Of a DNA stretch of 64,000 nucleotides, positions 25,351 to 35,541 are shown piece by piece. A model generated the notes under the pieces. The model was not told the DNA's origin and made no database searches. It worked only from the letters and a program-made list of their open reading frames with translations. A program made the position numbers and the translations under genes. The stretch is from Acinetobacter sp. ANC 4558 (GTDB lineage: Bacteria; Pseudomonadota; Gammaproteobacteria; Pseudomonadales; Moraxellaceae). Within the stretch, counting starts at the first letter, position 1. The number at the start of each line of letters is the position of its first letter. Location of the stretch: assembly GCF_002135375.1 (NCBI RefSeq), contig NZ_NEGH01000014.1, positions 22,046 through 86,045 of the forward strand, in the 5' to 3' direction.

Positions 25351-25416
25351 CATAAGTATATTTTATTGTGTCTACTCTCCCTATAAATATTGATGACCCA
25401 AAACTTTGGCGGTACT

Positions 25417-26616
25417 ATGTCTAAACTCCCACAGACAACAATGCAAGCAACCGAACAATCTCGCTTACCTATTGCCGCACTGCTCGCATTAGCAATGACA
25501 GGCTTTATTTGCATCTTTACAGAAACTATTCCAGCAGGATTACTTCCTCAAATTGCGCAAGGTTTAAATGTTTCAGAATCGGTTGCTGGACAACTCATCA
25601 CCAGCTATGCCCTTGGCTCATTAATTGCAGCAATTCCTTTAACAATTTTGACTGCCAAATGGCCCAGACGTCATGTTTTATTATTCACAGCTATTGGCTT
25701 TCTTATTTTTAATACCATTACCGCACTCTCTCAGCATATTATTTTGACGCTTATTGTCCGATTTTTTGCTGGTGCCGCTGCTGGCTTAGCTTGGAGTCTT
25801 CTGGCTGGTTATGCACGGCGTATGGTCCGGCCAGAGCAACAAGGTAAGGCAATGGCGATTGCTATGATTGGAACACCAATAGCTCTATCACTTGGGGTTC
25901 CTGCTGGAACATGGCTTGGACAACTAATTGGTTGGAAAATGTCTTTCGTCATTATGTCTATTCTCACCATTATTCTCATTTTTTGGATTCTCATTGCAGT
26001 ACCTAACTATCCTGGCCAATCTCATCAAAAACAACAATCAATTATGAGTGTTTTAAAAACACCTGGCGTATTCGTTGTACTCAGTGTTGTATTTACATGG
26101 ATGTTAGCGCATAACATTCTCTATACCTACATTACACCATTTTTAACCCTTTCTAATCTTCAGTCTAATGTGGGTATTGTCTTATTGATTTTCGGCCTAA
26201 TGGCGTTAATCGGAATTTGGTTTACGGGTCGCACCATTGACCACCATCTAAGAAAATTAGTTCTTGTCAGTTTATTTGCATTTTCATTACTTTCACTCTG
26301 TTTAGGTTTATGGAGTAATATCAATTGGATCGTATTTATTAGCATTGGACTGTGGGGACTTACTTTTGGTGGTGCTGCAACATTATTACAAACAGCTTTA
26401 GCCGATGCTGCTGGTCATGGTGCAGATGTTGCTCTTTCACTTAATGTTGTTGTATGGAACTCTGCTATTGCTGGAAGCGGAATTTTAGGCGGAATTTTAC
26501 TGACTGAACTTGGCGCAAAATCCTTCCCTTGGATCATGTGTATCATTCTTATCTGTTGTTATTTAATTGCATATTTTTCAAAAAATGCTGGTTTTGCTCA
26601 AATGCGACACAACTAA
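25417..26616 (+). CDS. MFS transporter, DHA1-type efflux pump
   Basis: 399 residues from the ATG at 25417; an upstream start at 25390 is possible. Twelve hydrophobic helices. The loop 2-3 region (TAKWPRRHVLLF) and RFFAGAAAGLAWSLLAGYARR resemble the DHA1 drug-proton antiporters related to YdhP/AraJ. It is divergent from its TetR gene, and a terminator follows at 26668. Substrate unknown. Confidence 0.86.
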   Translation: MSKLPQTTMQATEQSRLPIAALLALAMTGFICIFTETIPAGLLPQIAQGLNVSESVAGQLITSYALGSLIAAIPLTILTAKWPRRHVLLFTAIGFLIFNTITALSQHIILTLIVRFFAGAAAGLAWSLLAGYARRMVRPEQQGKAMAIAMIGTPIALSLGVPAGTWLGQLIGWKMSFVIMSILTIILIFWILIAVPNYPGQSHQKQQSIMSVLKTPGVFVVLSVVFTWMLAHNILYTYITPFLTLSNLQSNVGIVLLIFGLMALIGIWFTGRTIDHHLRKLVLVSLFAFSLLSLCLGLWSNINWIVFISIGLWGLTFGGAATLLQTALADAAGHGADVALSLNVVVWNSAIAGSGILGGILLTELGAKSFPWIMCIILICCYLIAYFSKNAGFAQMRHN

Positions 26617-26667
26617 ACTCTCACAAAATAGCATTTATCATTGATTGATTAAATTTGAAGACTTAAT

Positions 26668-26693
26668 AAAGATGCACGATTCTGTGCATCTTT
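26668..26693 (+). terminator. MFS gene terminator
   Basis: AAAGATGCAC (26668-26677) pairs with GTGCATCTTT (26684-26693) over a 6-nt loop. Confidence 0.75.
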
Positions 26694-26822
26694 ATCAATC
26701 AATAATTAAATCCTACTATATCTGATTCATACAGTTTAATTTTACTCAAGACTTATATTGAATAAACTGAACTCATTACTTCATGTTTTCAAATTATTTT
26801 CGTCATCTAATCAAAAAAAAGA

Positions 26823-26918
26823 TCACTGTAAACGTTTGCGTCCGCGATAATAAATTAAAAACACCATAAGTAACACACCTATACCTGCAAGTAATAAAAC
26901 ACTAAAACTTAACTTCAT
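26823..26918 (-). CDS. 31-residue membrane peptide or C-terminal remnant
   Basis: ATG at 26918 to TGA at 26823: one hydrophobic helix (FSVLLLAGIGVLLMVFLIYY) followed by the basic tail RGRKRLQ. No ribosome site is seen, and it abuts the truncated TetR remnant at its 5' end. It may be a small membrane protein, or more likely the surviving end of a membrane transporter once divergent from that TetR gene. Confidence 0.35.
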   Translation of the reverse strand: MKLSFSVLLLAGIGVLLMVFLIYYRGRKRLQ

Positions 26919-27278
26919 GTCAATGGAAGGTCTGACTGCGCAATCAGACGTTACTCGCGGTGCGCTCTACCATCATTTTGGTGACAAAAAAGACTTACTC
27001 ATTAAATAGTATCTCAAATTAATACTGAAATGGATCAATGTTTAAAACTCATTTCAGATCATGCAAAAAACACTTGGGATGGTTTTTATTTACATTGTCA
27101 TGCTTATTTAGAAATGGCTTCAAAATTAAAACATCAATTTAAGTCTACATTAAAATATGAATTTTTAGGTAAAAGCTATTCCAGTGCGCTGTTTACTGGA
27201 ATAGCTTTACAACATATTGATGCTGAATTAAAAAAATCAAGTATTTTTCTTTTAAAATTTTATACAATTACATTATAA
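26913..27278 (+). pseudogene. Truncated and interrupted TetR-family regulator
   Basis: MEGLTAQSDVTRGALYHHFG with DKKDLLIK is the second half of a TetR helix-turn-helix, but the first half is gone and a stop (TAG) follows LIK at 27007. In a different frame, 27030-27278 continues with a helical segment of TetR C-terminal character. So at least a 5' deletion plus a stop or frameshift have inactivated the gene. It may once have controlled the adjacent membrane gene now reduced to 26823-26918. Confidence 0.75.
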
Positions 27279-27491
27279 ATAAAATAATGATCAATTATAT
27301 GCAACATATATTAACTCTATATCCACAAAAAACAAGCAATGTAAATTTTAGTAAACAACTGAATTATAATAATAATTTTAATATATCTTAGTTATATCAA
27401 TTTATTTAATCTTCTTTTAAATAATCATTCAATATAGATGTTTACTTTAAAGAACCTTTTACAAAAATTTGCTCAATCAAGGAATAATGTA
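27279..27491. other. AT-rich gap before the Ntn hydrolase gene
   Basis: No coding frame or clear hairpin. It must contain the promoter of the 27492 gene. Confidence 0.4.
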
Positions 27492-28580
27492 ATGACGTTT
27501 AAACAGACACTAAACATTTTTGTTGTTTCAATGTTCGTACTTCCAACAGTGACGAATGCTTGCTCAAGTCTCGCTATTTTAGATACAGAGCATAATCTCT
27601 ACCATGGTCGTACATTAGAATTATCCAGTGATCTTCCGTCTTGGCTGACCTACTATCCTAAAAATACTTTTTTCCAAAAAAAAGCACCAAATGGACAAAA
27701 TGGGATCAGTTATAAATCTAAATATGACATTCTTGCCATTACCACAGATGTATATTTCGATGGCGATAATAAAAATGTATTGCAAGGTTTAAATAGTGCT
27801 GGCTTATCATTTAGCGCCAATATGATTACCAGTGCAAATATCGACGATCTAAAACCTAACCAATATAAAGACTCAATTCCTGTTACCGCATTTGGAGAAT
27901 GGGCGCTATCTTTATATGCAAATGTTGATCAAGTCAGAGAGGCTGTAAATAAAGGATATTTTTGGGCACCTGTTTTAAAAGATTTTGGAAATATTAAGGC
28001 ACCACTACATTATGCATTCTATGATAAAAGTGGTGGAAGTATTGTAGTTGAGGCAAAAAATGGGAAATTTCAGGTTTATAATAATCCAACACGAGTGATG
28101 ACCAATGGGCCAGACTTTCCTTGGCATTTGCAAAATTTAAATAATTATACCCAATTAACCAATGTCGACCGTTCCTCTTCAGTTCTTGGAAATATTCGTG
28201 TAGAACAACCTGATAGTGGAATAGCAATTTCAAACCTACCCTCTTCGGATACCTCGGTTGGGCGATTTATTCGTGGCGTTTATTACACCACATATGCAGA
28301 TAAACAATCTTCTCCTCATGAGGCAGTCAATACGCTTGCACACATCATGAATAGATTTGATCGAACCAAAAATATTACTACAGACCTCTATGGTGAAAGT
28401 AAAACTAAATCGCCAACTTCTATGTCTGAATATACAGTTTGGACAAGTCTATCAGATGTAAAAAATGGTGTAATGTTCATTCGAGGATATAAAGACATTA
28501 ACTATTCGAAATTTTCTCTTGAGCAATTCAACCAAAATCAACAACCTTATTCTAAAAGAATTAATACAGCAGAACTATAA
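27492..28580 (+). CDS. Secreted choloylglycine hydrolase-family (Ntn) amidase
   Basis: 362 residues from the ATG at 27492 (AGGA 9 bases upstream). A signal peptide (FKQTLNIFVVSMFVLPTVTNA) is followed directly by Cys22, the nucleophile of linear-amide Ntn hydrolases, exposed when the leader is removed (NACSSLAI). Family segments YHGRTLEL, GLNSAGLSFSANM, and MTNGPDFPWHLQNLNNY (the Asn region) are present. Candidate substrates are penicillin V, bile-acid conjugates or acyl-homoserine lactones; sequence alone does not decide. Periplasmic location is likely. Confidence 0.88.
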   Translation: MTFKQTLNIFVVSMFVLPTVTNACSSLAILDTEHNLYHGRTLELSSDLPSWLTYYPKNTFFQKKAPNGQNGISYKSKYDILAITTDVYFDGDNKNVLQGLNSAGLSFSANMITSANIDDLKPNQYKDSIPVTAFGEWALSLYANVDQVREAVNKGYFWAPVLKDFGNIKAPLHYAFYDKSGGSIVVEAKNGKFQVYNNPTRVMTNGPDFPWHLQNLNNYTQLTNVDRSSSVLGNIRVEQPDSGIAISNLPSSDTSVGRFIRGVYYTTYADKQSSPHEAVNTLAHIMNRFDRTKNITTDLYGESKTKSPTSMSEYTVWTSLSDVKNGVMFIRGYKDINYSKFSLEQFNQNQQPYSKRINTAEL

Positions 28581-28896
28581 CTACCTTACAAATTAGCCAT
28601 CAATTTATTCTTTTAAACCGTGTGAAAACACGGTTTAAATCATTCTAAGCAGTTTTCTTAACCCGTCATCCACCTATTTTTCTAAATAGATTTAAATTGT
28701 TAGATCAATTTTTCACTTAAACTTACTTAGCTTAATTTTAACTTAGATGTTTTAAAGGGTAATAAACTATTAGAATCGTTATTTAGCGTATGATAATGCA
28801 TTAGAAAATTCCACTTGTTCATAAAATGATTATGATACTTATTTTAAATCTTCGATTCAAAAGACTCAGATCTTGATCTGAGTCTAATACAGATTA
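28581..28896. other. Convergent intergenic region with two terminators
   Basis: Two perfect 11-bp stems: TTTAAACCGTG / CACGGTTTAAA (28612-28639), ending the Ntn hydrolase transcript, and AGACTCAGATC / GATCTGAGTCT (28862-28885) with a TT loop, ending the leftward monooxygenase transcript. The 220 bp between them shows no coding frame. Confidence 0.7.
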
Positions 28897-30255
28897 CTAA
28901 ATCACTTTTTTATTCTCACAACTTTCTAAATAATGCTCTAGAGAATCATCTAACGCATATAGCCAAGGCGTGTGATGCTCTTTCGCAATATTCCCTGTCA
29001 TGACAGAGCGATAAACTTTGTCTCTAAAACTCATGATATTTTCTTTTTTATGCTTTTTCCATTGCATAAAAATTTCATGTACAGCATCGATATCAAAGTC
29101 TGGATAATCCGTGGCTGAGATTAACTGTTTAATATAATCGCCTTGAAATTTTGCCAACTCCTCATCCGTAGAAAGATTTTTTTCCGCTTTATGTAATACA
29201 TGCGTATGATTCTTCATATATTCTATAGTGGGTATAGCAATCTCACCGAATATAATATCTCGTACATACCATGCTTGAGCATCAAACATATTGAAGGTAT
29301 ACCATTGATCTTGCATACCTAAATAAAATAATTTTGGATTTTTTTCCCAGACAACGCCTTGATATAGCCCTTTTGGATATAAGCAATTATGTGTTCTCAA
29401 ACGTAAACTATTTTCAATAAATGGAAAATGATGTAGATATCCAGTACATAAAATAATTGTATCTACTTTTGCTGAACTTCCATCTCCAAAATAAGCCGTA
29501 TCTTCATCCACTCGAATTAACCGATGTTTTTCAGACCAATTCTTAGGCCACTTATACCCCATTGCTTTTTTTCGATAGCAGCTATAAATCTGTTTGGCTC
29601 CATATTTGTAGCATTGTGAACCAATATCTTCAGCGGAATAACTACTTCCAACCAATAATACAGTTTTTCCTTTAAATTCTAAAGCATCCCGAAAATCATG
29701 TGCATGTAGAATTCGTCCATGAAATTTATTAAATCCGTCATAAGTCGGAATACGTGGTGTAGAAAAGTGACCAGAAGCAATAACCACATAATCAAATTGT
29801 TCTGAATAATGTTGCTGATTTTCATAGTCTTCAACAGCAACAGTAAACATTTGACAATCTTCATCGTAACTAATGTGTTGTACTGCTGTATTAAATCTAA
29901 CTAGATCTTTCACATTCGCTTTTTCAACGCGCCCCTTAATATAATCCCATAACACTTCACGTGGTGGATATGATGCAATTGGTTTTTTAAAATGTTCATC
30001 GAAAGTATAATCTGCAAATTCTAATGCTTCTTTAGGGCCATTAGACCATAAATAACGATACATACTTCCATGTACAGGATCACCATGTTTATCAATACCT
30101 GTTCGCCAGGTATAATTCCATAATCCGCCCCAATCATTTTGTTTTTCGAAACATACTATTTCAGGAACTTCTTGACCTTTGGCCTTGGCTGATTGAAACG
30201 CTCTTAATTGTGCCATGCCACTAGGACCTGCACCAATAATCGCAATTCGACTCAT
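28897..30255 (-). CDS. tmm: Flavin-containing monooxygenase, trimethylamine monooxygenase (Tmm)-like
   Basis: 452 residues from the ATG at 30255, GGAG 7 bases upstream. FAD loop GAGPSG, FMO fingerprint [16 protein letters not shown] loop [10 protein letters not shown], and [11 protein letters not shown]. The stretches [19 protein letters not shown] and [15 protein letters not shown] match bacterial Tmm closely, so oxidation of trimethylamine to its N-oxide is the best prediction; other small amines or sulfides are possible. No TMAO demethylase is nearby. Confidence 0.85.
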   Translation of the reverse strand: MSRIAIIGAGPSGMAQLRAFQSAKAKGQEVPEIVCFEKQNDWGGLWNYTWRTGIDKHGDPVHGSMYRYLWSNGPKEALEFADYTFDEHFKKPIASYPPREVLWDYIKGRVEKANVKDLVRFNTAVQHISYDEDCQMFTVAVEDYENQQHYSEQFDYVVIASGHFSTPRIPTYDGFNKFHGRILHAHDFRDALEFKGKTVLLVGSSYSAEDIGSQCYKYGAKQIYSCYRKKAMGYKWPKNWSEKHRLIRVDEDTAYFGDGSSAKVDTIILCTGYLHHFPFIENSLRLRTHNCLYPKGLYQGVVWEKNPKLFYLGMQDQWYTFNMFDAQAWYVRDIIFGEIAIPTIEYMKNHTHVLHKAEKNLSTDEELAKFQGDYIKQLISATDYPDFDIDAVHEIFMQWKKHKKENIMSFRDKVYRSVMTGNIAKEHHTPWLYALDDSLEHYLESCENKKVI

Positions 30256-30682
30256 TGCTATCTCCATTAGTTTTCGTTCTTCATACACCTCTAATTTTGA
30301 GAAAATTTAGGATTATCAATCGATAAAATACAATCCTAAATTTGAATACAACAACTCAAAATAGGATATGAATTAAAAAGAATAGATGTACAACCTATGT
30401 AATAACGCTGTACAAATATCAAAAGATTTAAGAGGTTATCATGTTTTTTGATAGATAACTAAACTTTAAGCAAAAAAATAAATTATGAATTTTAAGGACT
30501 AAATCGTCTTAAGTATTAAAAATACCGATTCTTGAATTCAATATAACTCAGGACTTTATAATTAGAATGCGTATTTCTACTACATGATTCATATACTTTA
30601 TTAGATCTAGAAGGTAAAACCTTGACGATATTTATCATCAAGGTATCCATTCTCAGCCAATGAAGATAATCAATTAGGATGA
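30256..30682. other. Gap between the two flavoenzyme genes
   Basis: Mostly AT-rich noncoding DNA. A hairpin ACCTTGACGAT / ATCATCAAGGT (30619-30644, one mismatch), followed leftward by a T-rich run, probably ends the amine oxidase transcript, so the two flavoenzymes are separate units. The part next to 30255 must hold the tmm promoter. Confidence 0.5.
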
Positions 30683-31993
30683 TCACGAATTTAGCTTTTG
30701 AGCCACTTCGCATCCACTTAAATAGGCGCCATGTACAGTACCAGTATAATTTAAGCTACAATGCTCACCTGCAAAATATATACGATTATCAATTGGTTCA
30801 TGAAATAATTTTATCATCTCAGAATCATAAGCTAATGATGGGAAACTAAAAGAGCCATAACTATACTCATCCACTCCCCAGCGCGTTATGATTAATTTTT
30901 CAGCTTTTCTTGGAAGCATATTTACTTTATGCGCAAGACTATCCAAAATAAACATCCATACTTCATCATCACTTGATTGATCTATAAAATCTGATTGTCT
31001 TCCACCAAATAACATTAAATAAACAGGCTTTTGATAAATACTGGATAAGTCTAAAATATTAAAACATATACCATCAGACCAATAAAAAATACTATTCAAA
31101 TTTTCAGATGCATCAAATTGAAATGAAAGTGGTTTTTTTAACTCAAAAAAGACTTTATTAAATGAACCAAAACCAATATTTTTAATCGCCTGAGTATATT
31201 CTTTTGGGAGTTCAGGCGTAAATTGAATAACATTATTTTTTAGCACTCCAGCAGATACTGTAAGTACGAGATGAGATGCTAAATACGTATTATTATGATG
31301 GTCTACAATCTTAACATAATCTTTTTCCAGAATAATTTGTTGAATAGTTGTCTTTAATTTAATATTCAAATCATGTGAAATAGAGTTTACAACTTGTACA
31401 TATCCTTGCTTGAAGATTACTTCGTCACCTAAAAAATAACCTTCAAAATTTGAATAATTTGCAGGAAGTAATTCTAAATTGGTTGCAAATGGATCATTTG
31501 CAAGCCGTTCAAAAAAGCTAAATAATAATTCTTTCAAATATTCTTCAGGCAATATTTCACCTGAATAGGTTAATGTAGAAATAATGTCTTTAACAGCGTC
31601 AAATGCTGATCGTTTATTTGAATGTGATAAAGCCTTTTCAATTGTTTTGATGTAGGACTGAAACTCTTCAACTTCTTGCCTTGAAAATTTCTCGCCATTG
31701 GAATGAAAATATTCAGATTCATCATAATTAAATACCGTTGTTTCTATACCATTTTTCTGAGTAATTTTCCAAATCGGATTATCAATAATGCCATGAATCC
31801 AAGATGCACCTAAATCAAAACCATCGGAACCAAAGCTCCTCGAGTCGATACGACCTCCAATGCGTGATCTTGCTTCTAAAACCACAACATTTTTACCAAA
31901 TTCCTTTAATTTCTTTGCACAAGCTAAGCCCGAAATTCCAGCACCGATAATATAGATGGGTAAATCACCTTCTTGTTTCTCAACGAGCATCAT
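30683..31993 (-). CDS. Flavin-dependent amine oxidase
   Basis: 436 residues from the ATG at 31993 (GTG at 32002 alternative). FAD-binding IYIIGAGISGLACAKKL at the N-terminus, then LEARSRIGGRI, DLGASWIHG and the C-terminal YFAGEHCSLNYTGTVHGAYLSG. These are polyamine-oxidase/monoamine-oxidase motifs. It oxidises an amine to an aldehyde with release of H2O2; polyamines are a plausible substrate. Next to the Tmm-like gene in the same direction, so this may be an amine-degradation neighbourhood. Confidence 0.88.
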   Translation of the reverse strand: MMLVEKQEGDLPIYIIGAGISGLACAKKLKEFGKNVVVLEARSRIGGRIDSRSFGSDGFDLGASWIHGIIDNPIWKITQKNGIETTVFNYDESEYFHSNGEKFSRQEVEEFQSYIKTIEKALSHSNKRSAFDAVKDIISTLTYSGEILPEEYLKELLFSFFERLANDPFATNLELLPANYSNFEGYFLGDEVIFKQGYVQVVNSISHDLNIKLKTTIQQIILEKDYVKIVDHHNNTYLASHLVLTVSAGVLKNNVIQFTPELPKEYTQAIKNIGFGSFNKVFFELKKPLSFQFDASENLNSIFYWSDGICFNILDLSSIYQKPVYLMLFGGRQSDFIDQSSDDEVWMFILDSLAHKVNMLPRKAEKLIITRWGVDEYSYGSFSFPSLAYDSEMIKLFHEPIDNRIYFAGEHCSLNYTGTVHGAYLSGCEVAQKLNS

Positions 31994-32306
31994 TTTATAC
32001 ACTGATCTTTTTAATATAATTCATCATATAAAGAAAAATTTGGTTCGTACACTTTTATAAAAGCTAAATGGTAAATTTTGAATCATGAAAAATAATTCTT
32101 ATTCACATACTGTCTAAAAATATGCCCCCCTATTTCACTTACCCTGTTGATCTATACTTAAGTTTATTTTGCGATATGCAGTCATCCGTTGATATTTTTA
32201 TATTAAAGTGCATCGAATTAATAAAATCTTATAATTAAATTAAGCGTTCAATTAGAAACTTTGCTACCATCCATGTTTTAAAAATATTTGTGATTTTTTA
32301 CTGTAT
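31994..32306. other. Divergent intergenic region, amine oxidase / trmA
   Basis: AT-rich, no coding frame. Both genes start outward from it, so it holds two promoters; I do not see an unambiguous operator. Confidence 0.35.
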
Positions 32307-33389
32307 ATGACTTCATCTTATCAGCAACAACTTGATGCAAAAGTTGAACGTATTTCAGCGCAATTTGCCGAATTTAACCCACCTTCACTTGAAGTATTTC
32401 CATCGACTGAACAAAATTTTCGTATGCGCGCTGAATTTCGCATCTGGCATACAGATGATGATATGTTCTACGCAATGTTTGAGCGTGATGATAGCCAGCA
32501 AAAAAAAGTCGTTCGCATTGATAAATTTCCAATCGCAGACCAAAACATTAACCAACTAATGCCTATTTTACTGGATAAAATTAAAGCAGTTCCTGTGTTA
32601 GCAACGCGCCTCTTTGAAATAGATTTTCTCTCTACACTTAAAGGTGAAATGCTAGTTACACTGATTTATCATCGTAAATTAGAAGAAGATTGGGAAATTT
32701 CTGCACGTTTACTTGCAAACCAACTCAATATTAAAATTATTGGTCGTAGTCGTGGACAAAAAGTTGTTTTATCTGATGATTATGTTGTTGAAGAACTTCA
32801 AGTTTTTGATCGTACTTATGCTTATAAACAAATTGAGAGTAGCTTTACTCAGCCGAATGCAAAAGTTTGTCAAAAAATGCTCGAATGGGCATGTGATGTA
32901 GCAGCGCAATCCAATCAAGACTTATTAGAATTATATTGTGGTAATGGAAATTTTACCTTACCTCTTTCCACTAAATTTAACCGCGTTTTAGCAACAGAAC
33001 TCGCAAAATCATCTGTATATGCTGCACAGTGGAATATTGAAAAAAATAATATTCAGAATATTCAAGTTGCCCGTTTATCTGCTGAAGAGTTTACGCAAGC
33101 TTACAATGGGGAACGCGAGTTTAGGCGTTTACAAGAAGCTGAGATTGATTTAAGTAGCTACGACTTTGATACTGTTTTTGTTGATCCACCACGCGCAGGT
33201 ATTGATGATGATACGCTAAAACTTTTACAACGTTTCAAACGTATTATTTATATTTCCTGTAATCCAGATACCTTATATGACAATTTACAGACTTTAAACC
33301 TCACCCATACAATCACCAGATTTGCTTTATTTGACCAATTTCCTTACACACATCATGTAGAGTCTGCTGTTTTACTTGAAAAGATTTAA
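32307..33389 (+). CDS. trmA: tRNA (uracil-54-C5)-methyltransferase
   Basis: 360 residues, the TrmA length. SAM site [15 protein letters not shown] (207-221), VDPPRAGID (292-300), catalytic Cys318 in YISCNP, and the terminal general-base Glu352 in [12 protein letters not shown]. Makes ribothymidine at position 54 of tRNA. No iron-sulfur cysteine cluster, as expected for TrmA rather than RlmD. A terminator follows. Confidence 0.95.
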   Translation: MTSSYQQQLDAKVERISAQFAEFNPPSLEVFPSTEQNFRMRAEFRIWHTDDDMFYAMFERDDSQQKKVVRIDKFPIADQNINQLMPILLDKIKAVPVLATRLFEIDFLSTLKGEMLVTLIYHRKLEEDWEISARLLANQLNIKIIGRSRGQKVVLSDDYVVEELQVFDRTYAYKQIESSFTQPNAKVCQKMLEWACDVAAQSNQDLLELYCGNGNFTLPLSTKFNRVLATELAKSSVYAAQWNIEKNNIQNIQVARLSAEEFTQAYNGEREFRRLQEAEIDLSSYDFDTVFVDPPRAGIDDDTLKLLQRFKRIIYISCNPDTLYDNLQTLNLTHTITRFALFDQFPYTHHVESAVLLEKI

Positions 33390-33409
33390 ACAATTTATTT
33401 CATTGTAAA

Positions 33410-33454
33410 TGCATTAAAAAGATCATGATTAATATCTATGTTCTTTTTAATGCA
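33410..33454 (+). terminator. trmA terminator-like stem-loop
   Basis: TGCATTAAAAAGA (33410-33422) and TCTTTTTAATGCA (33442-33454) form a perfect 13-bp stem with a 19-nt loop. Confidence 0.55.
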
Positions 33455-33629
33455 AAATAACTACGTGTTTTATATAAATAAAATAATATATTTTTAAATT
33501 AAAAAAAATTATTTAGAACACATATTTTTACCTAATCTCCTTATTGATGAAGAATTAAAGAGTTTTCGCTTGCATTTTTTTTTATTTTGTTTATATTTCG
33601 ATCTATGTTTGGTTGCGTATGTAGGCTCT

Positions 33630-33854
33630 ATGAGTTTTTGGCAAAAGTTGTTTTCTGATGAACAACAAAACGAGCATAAAAATCAAATTGCTTGTGTTGA
33701 AAATGATTGCTCTTGTAAATCTAATGAACAACTTGTTGAAGCATTGTTAAATGCAACAAATGAAGATGTCATCATTGGAATTAAAAAAGTTCTTGCTTCT
33801 CGAGGCTATAGCCGTAAAGAGTTAAATGATCTGCAGCATCTACCGTTACAATAA
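33630..33854 (+). CDS. Hypothetical small cysteine-containing protein
   Basis: 74 residues from the ATG at 33630 (AGG 5 bases upstream); the upstream hydrophobic stretch in frame lacks a ribosome site. It has ACVENDCSCKS near residue 20, a possible metal site, and a helical C-terminus (KKVLASRGYSRKELNDL). No family recognised. A strong terminator follows. Confidence 0.6.
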   Translation: MSFWQKLFSDEQQNEHKNQIACVENDCSCKSNEQLVEALLNATNEDVIIGIKKVLASRGYSRKELNDLQHLPLQ

Positions 33855-33865
33855 CGATGGATTCA

Positions 33866-33894
33866 AAAGGTACTTAGAGCATCTAAGTACCTTT
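33866..33894 (+). terminator. Terminator
   Basis: A 13-bp perfect stem (33866-33878 with 33882-33894) and a GCA loop, 12 bp after the 33630 gene. Confidence 0.75.
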
Positions 33895-34072
33895 ACAATA
33901 AAAAATCAAATCTTGTATTCAACAATTTATTTATTGTAATGAATCCGATACAAATAATGAAATCCTTTATCTCTCTAAGTAATTATATAATTCTGCATTA
34001 TCTGACAATTATGTTCGCAAAAATTGGCAACTCACAGTAAAATCATATAAGAAATCACATTTATTACTTCAA

Positions 34073-34636
34073 GTGGTTAAATTGAGGATGCTGAAGCTTA
34101 AACAAAAGCAACGATACCCCTTAGGGGCACATTTAATCGTTAAACATTTTGGTTATAGCCATCATGGCATATATGCAGGTCGTGGACGCGTAATTCACTA
34201 CTCTGGATTCGCTCATTTATTCAAAAAGCATCCGATCGAAATGACCTCAATGGATCAGTTTAGTTTCGGAAAACCTATAAAAATTCAACACTATACGAAT
34301 CCTCGATTTCGAGGTAAATATGTTATTCGCCGTATGCGAAGCCGCATGCATGAAAATAATTATCACCTGATTATTAATAATTGTGAGCACTTATGTACTT
34401 GGGCAATTACTGGGGTAGAAAGTAGCCCTCAAGTGCTTAAAATGATGAACCGCTTAACAACAATAGGATATGTAAGTTCAGTTATGAGTTATATGAATAG
34501 TATGATTTTAACTGTTACAACAACCTGTTTTGCACTGGTATTTTATATCAAGAAAAAATTACGCCAAAAAGCTAAAATGAAAATGCCAGCTCATCTTTAT
34601 GTAAAAGACAAAGAACAAAAAAATCAATACAAATGA
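34073..34636 (+). CDS. LRAT-domain (NlpC/P60-like) protein with C-terminal membrane helix
   Basis: Up to 187 residues; the start is uncertain (GTG at 34073 or ATG at 34088, neither with a good ribosome site). GAHLIVKHFGYSHHGIYAGR gives the catalytic His of the lecithin-retinol-acyltransferase fold, and NNCEHLCTWA gives the catalytic Cys about 85 residues later. A hydrophobic helix follows near residues 145-163 and then a basic tail. Bacterial members are presumed acyltransferases or thiol hydrolases of unknown substrate. Confidence 0.78.
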   Translation: MVKLRMLKLKQKQRYPLGAHLIVKHFGYSHHGIYAGRGRVIHYSGFAHLFKKHPIEMTSMDQFSFGKPIKIQHYTNPRFRGKYVIRRMRSRMHENNYHLIINNCEHLCTWAITGVESSPQVLKMMNRLTTIGYVSSVMSYMNSMILTVTTTCFALVFYIKKKLRQKAKMKMPAHLYVKDKEQKNQYK

Positions 34637-34798
34637 AATTCTATTACACTTCAAATATTGCATTTTAAATGTTGATATTTACTCAATTTTATAAATATCA
34701 TCATCTTATTAGAAAAAATTATTAAAATAGTTTTTATATAAAGAATGCCCATCCATTGATGAGCATTTATTCTTTCAATGATTAAAGCTCTCATAGCA

Positions 34799-35008
34799 TT
34801 ACTTACTAGCAGGAAGCCCCAACTCACTATCTTTTGCAAAGATAATAGACGCAAATGCTGTCAAACCAAGACTTAGCGGCACTGTATAAATCCATAGTAG
34901 TATATGCAAACGACTCATTTCTGAAAGTGAGAAATGGATGATCAACGCTGCTAAGATCAGAATACTAAAAAGCACAATTGCAAATCGAATGACAAAATTT
35001 TTAGGCAT
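34799..35008 (-). CDS. Small two-helix membrane protein
   Basis: 69 residues from the ATG at 35008, GAGG 6 bases upstream. Two hydrophobic helices (about 8-26 and 36-56) joined by a short loop. No family recognised; inner-membrane location is likely. Confidence 0.6.
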   Translation of the reverse strand: MPKNFVIRFAIVLFSILILAALIIHFSLSEMSRLHILLWIYTVPLSLGLTAFASIIFAKDSELGLPASK

Positions 35009-35541
35009 ATTTCCTCTCATTAAATTCTAATAATAGAATTAAGCATACACTTGAAAGCTACTGATTTATAGTTATTTTCAGTATTATATACAAAAATATT
35101 AATTAAAAAATAAAAGGATTAATCCTGTATTTTTAAGGTAATACCAATTTAAAGGCTAACTCTTTGTAAAAACAAGATGTATTTTTATTAAGCAATAATT
35201 ACTTCTAATTTTTGAAGTAATATTCTATTGATCATTACTTTTATTACATCAATATTTCACTAGATTTTCTTTTACTCTAAATTTTCAATTTAGAATCGAT
35301 CTATAGTTCATTATATTTCCCACAGATTTAAGCATCAAAAGATGTTTATCAAGGTATACCATACACTTTCATATACAAACTTCTCATAATTTTATAGAAA
35401 CTCCACTTAAAATTATTAAAAATAAATTGATCTCTTATTAAAAAAATAGCTTAACGTATTTATTAAAATCAATATTTTTTATCGAATGGTTAACTTAAGA
35501 CTCTATAAATTAAACATTTTATAATTATTTTAATTTTCTAT
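35009..35541. other. AT-rich region without genes
   Basis: About 530 bp of very AT-rich DNA with stops in all frames. It opens the accessory island that runs to about 43 kb. I see no coding frame or clear regulatory site here. Confidence 0.5.

Noticed and set aside
25317..25514. 65-residue minus-strand frame over the TetR-MFS gap
   Set aside because: It would cover the operator region and the MFS start; no ribosome site or family match.
34651..34854. 67-residue minus-strand frame behind the LRAT gene
   Set aside because: Overlaps the 34799-35008 membrane protein gene, which has a good ribosome site; this frame has none.
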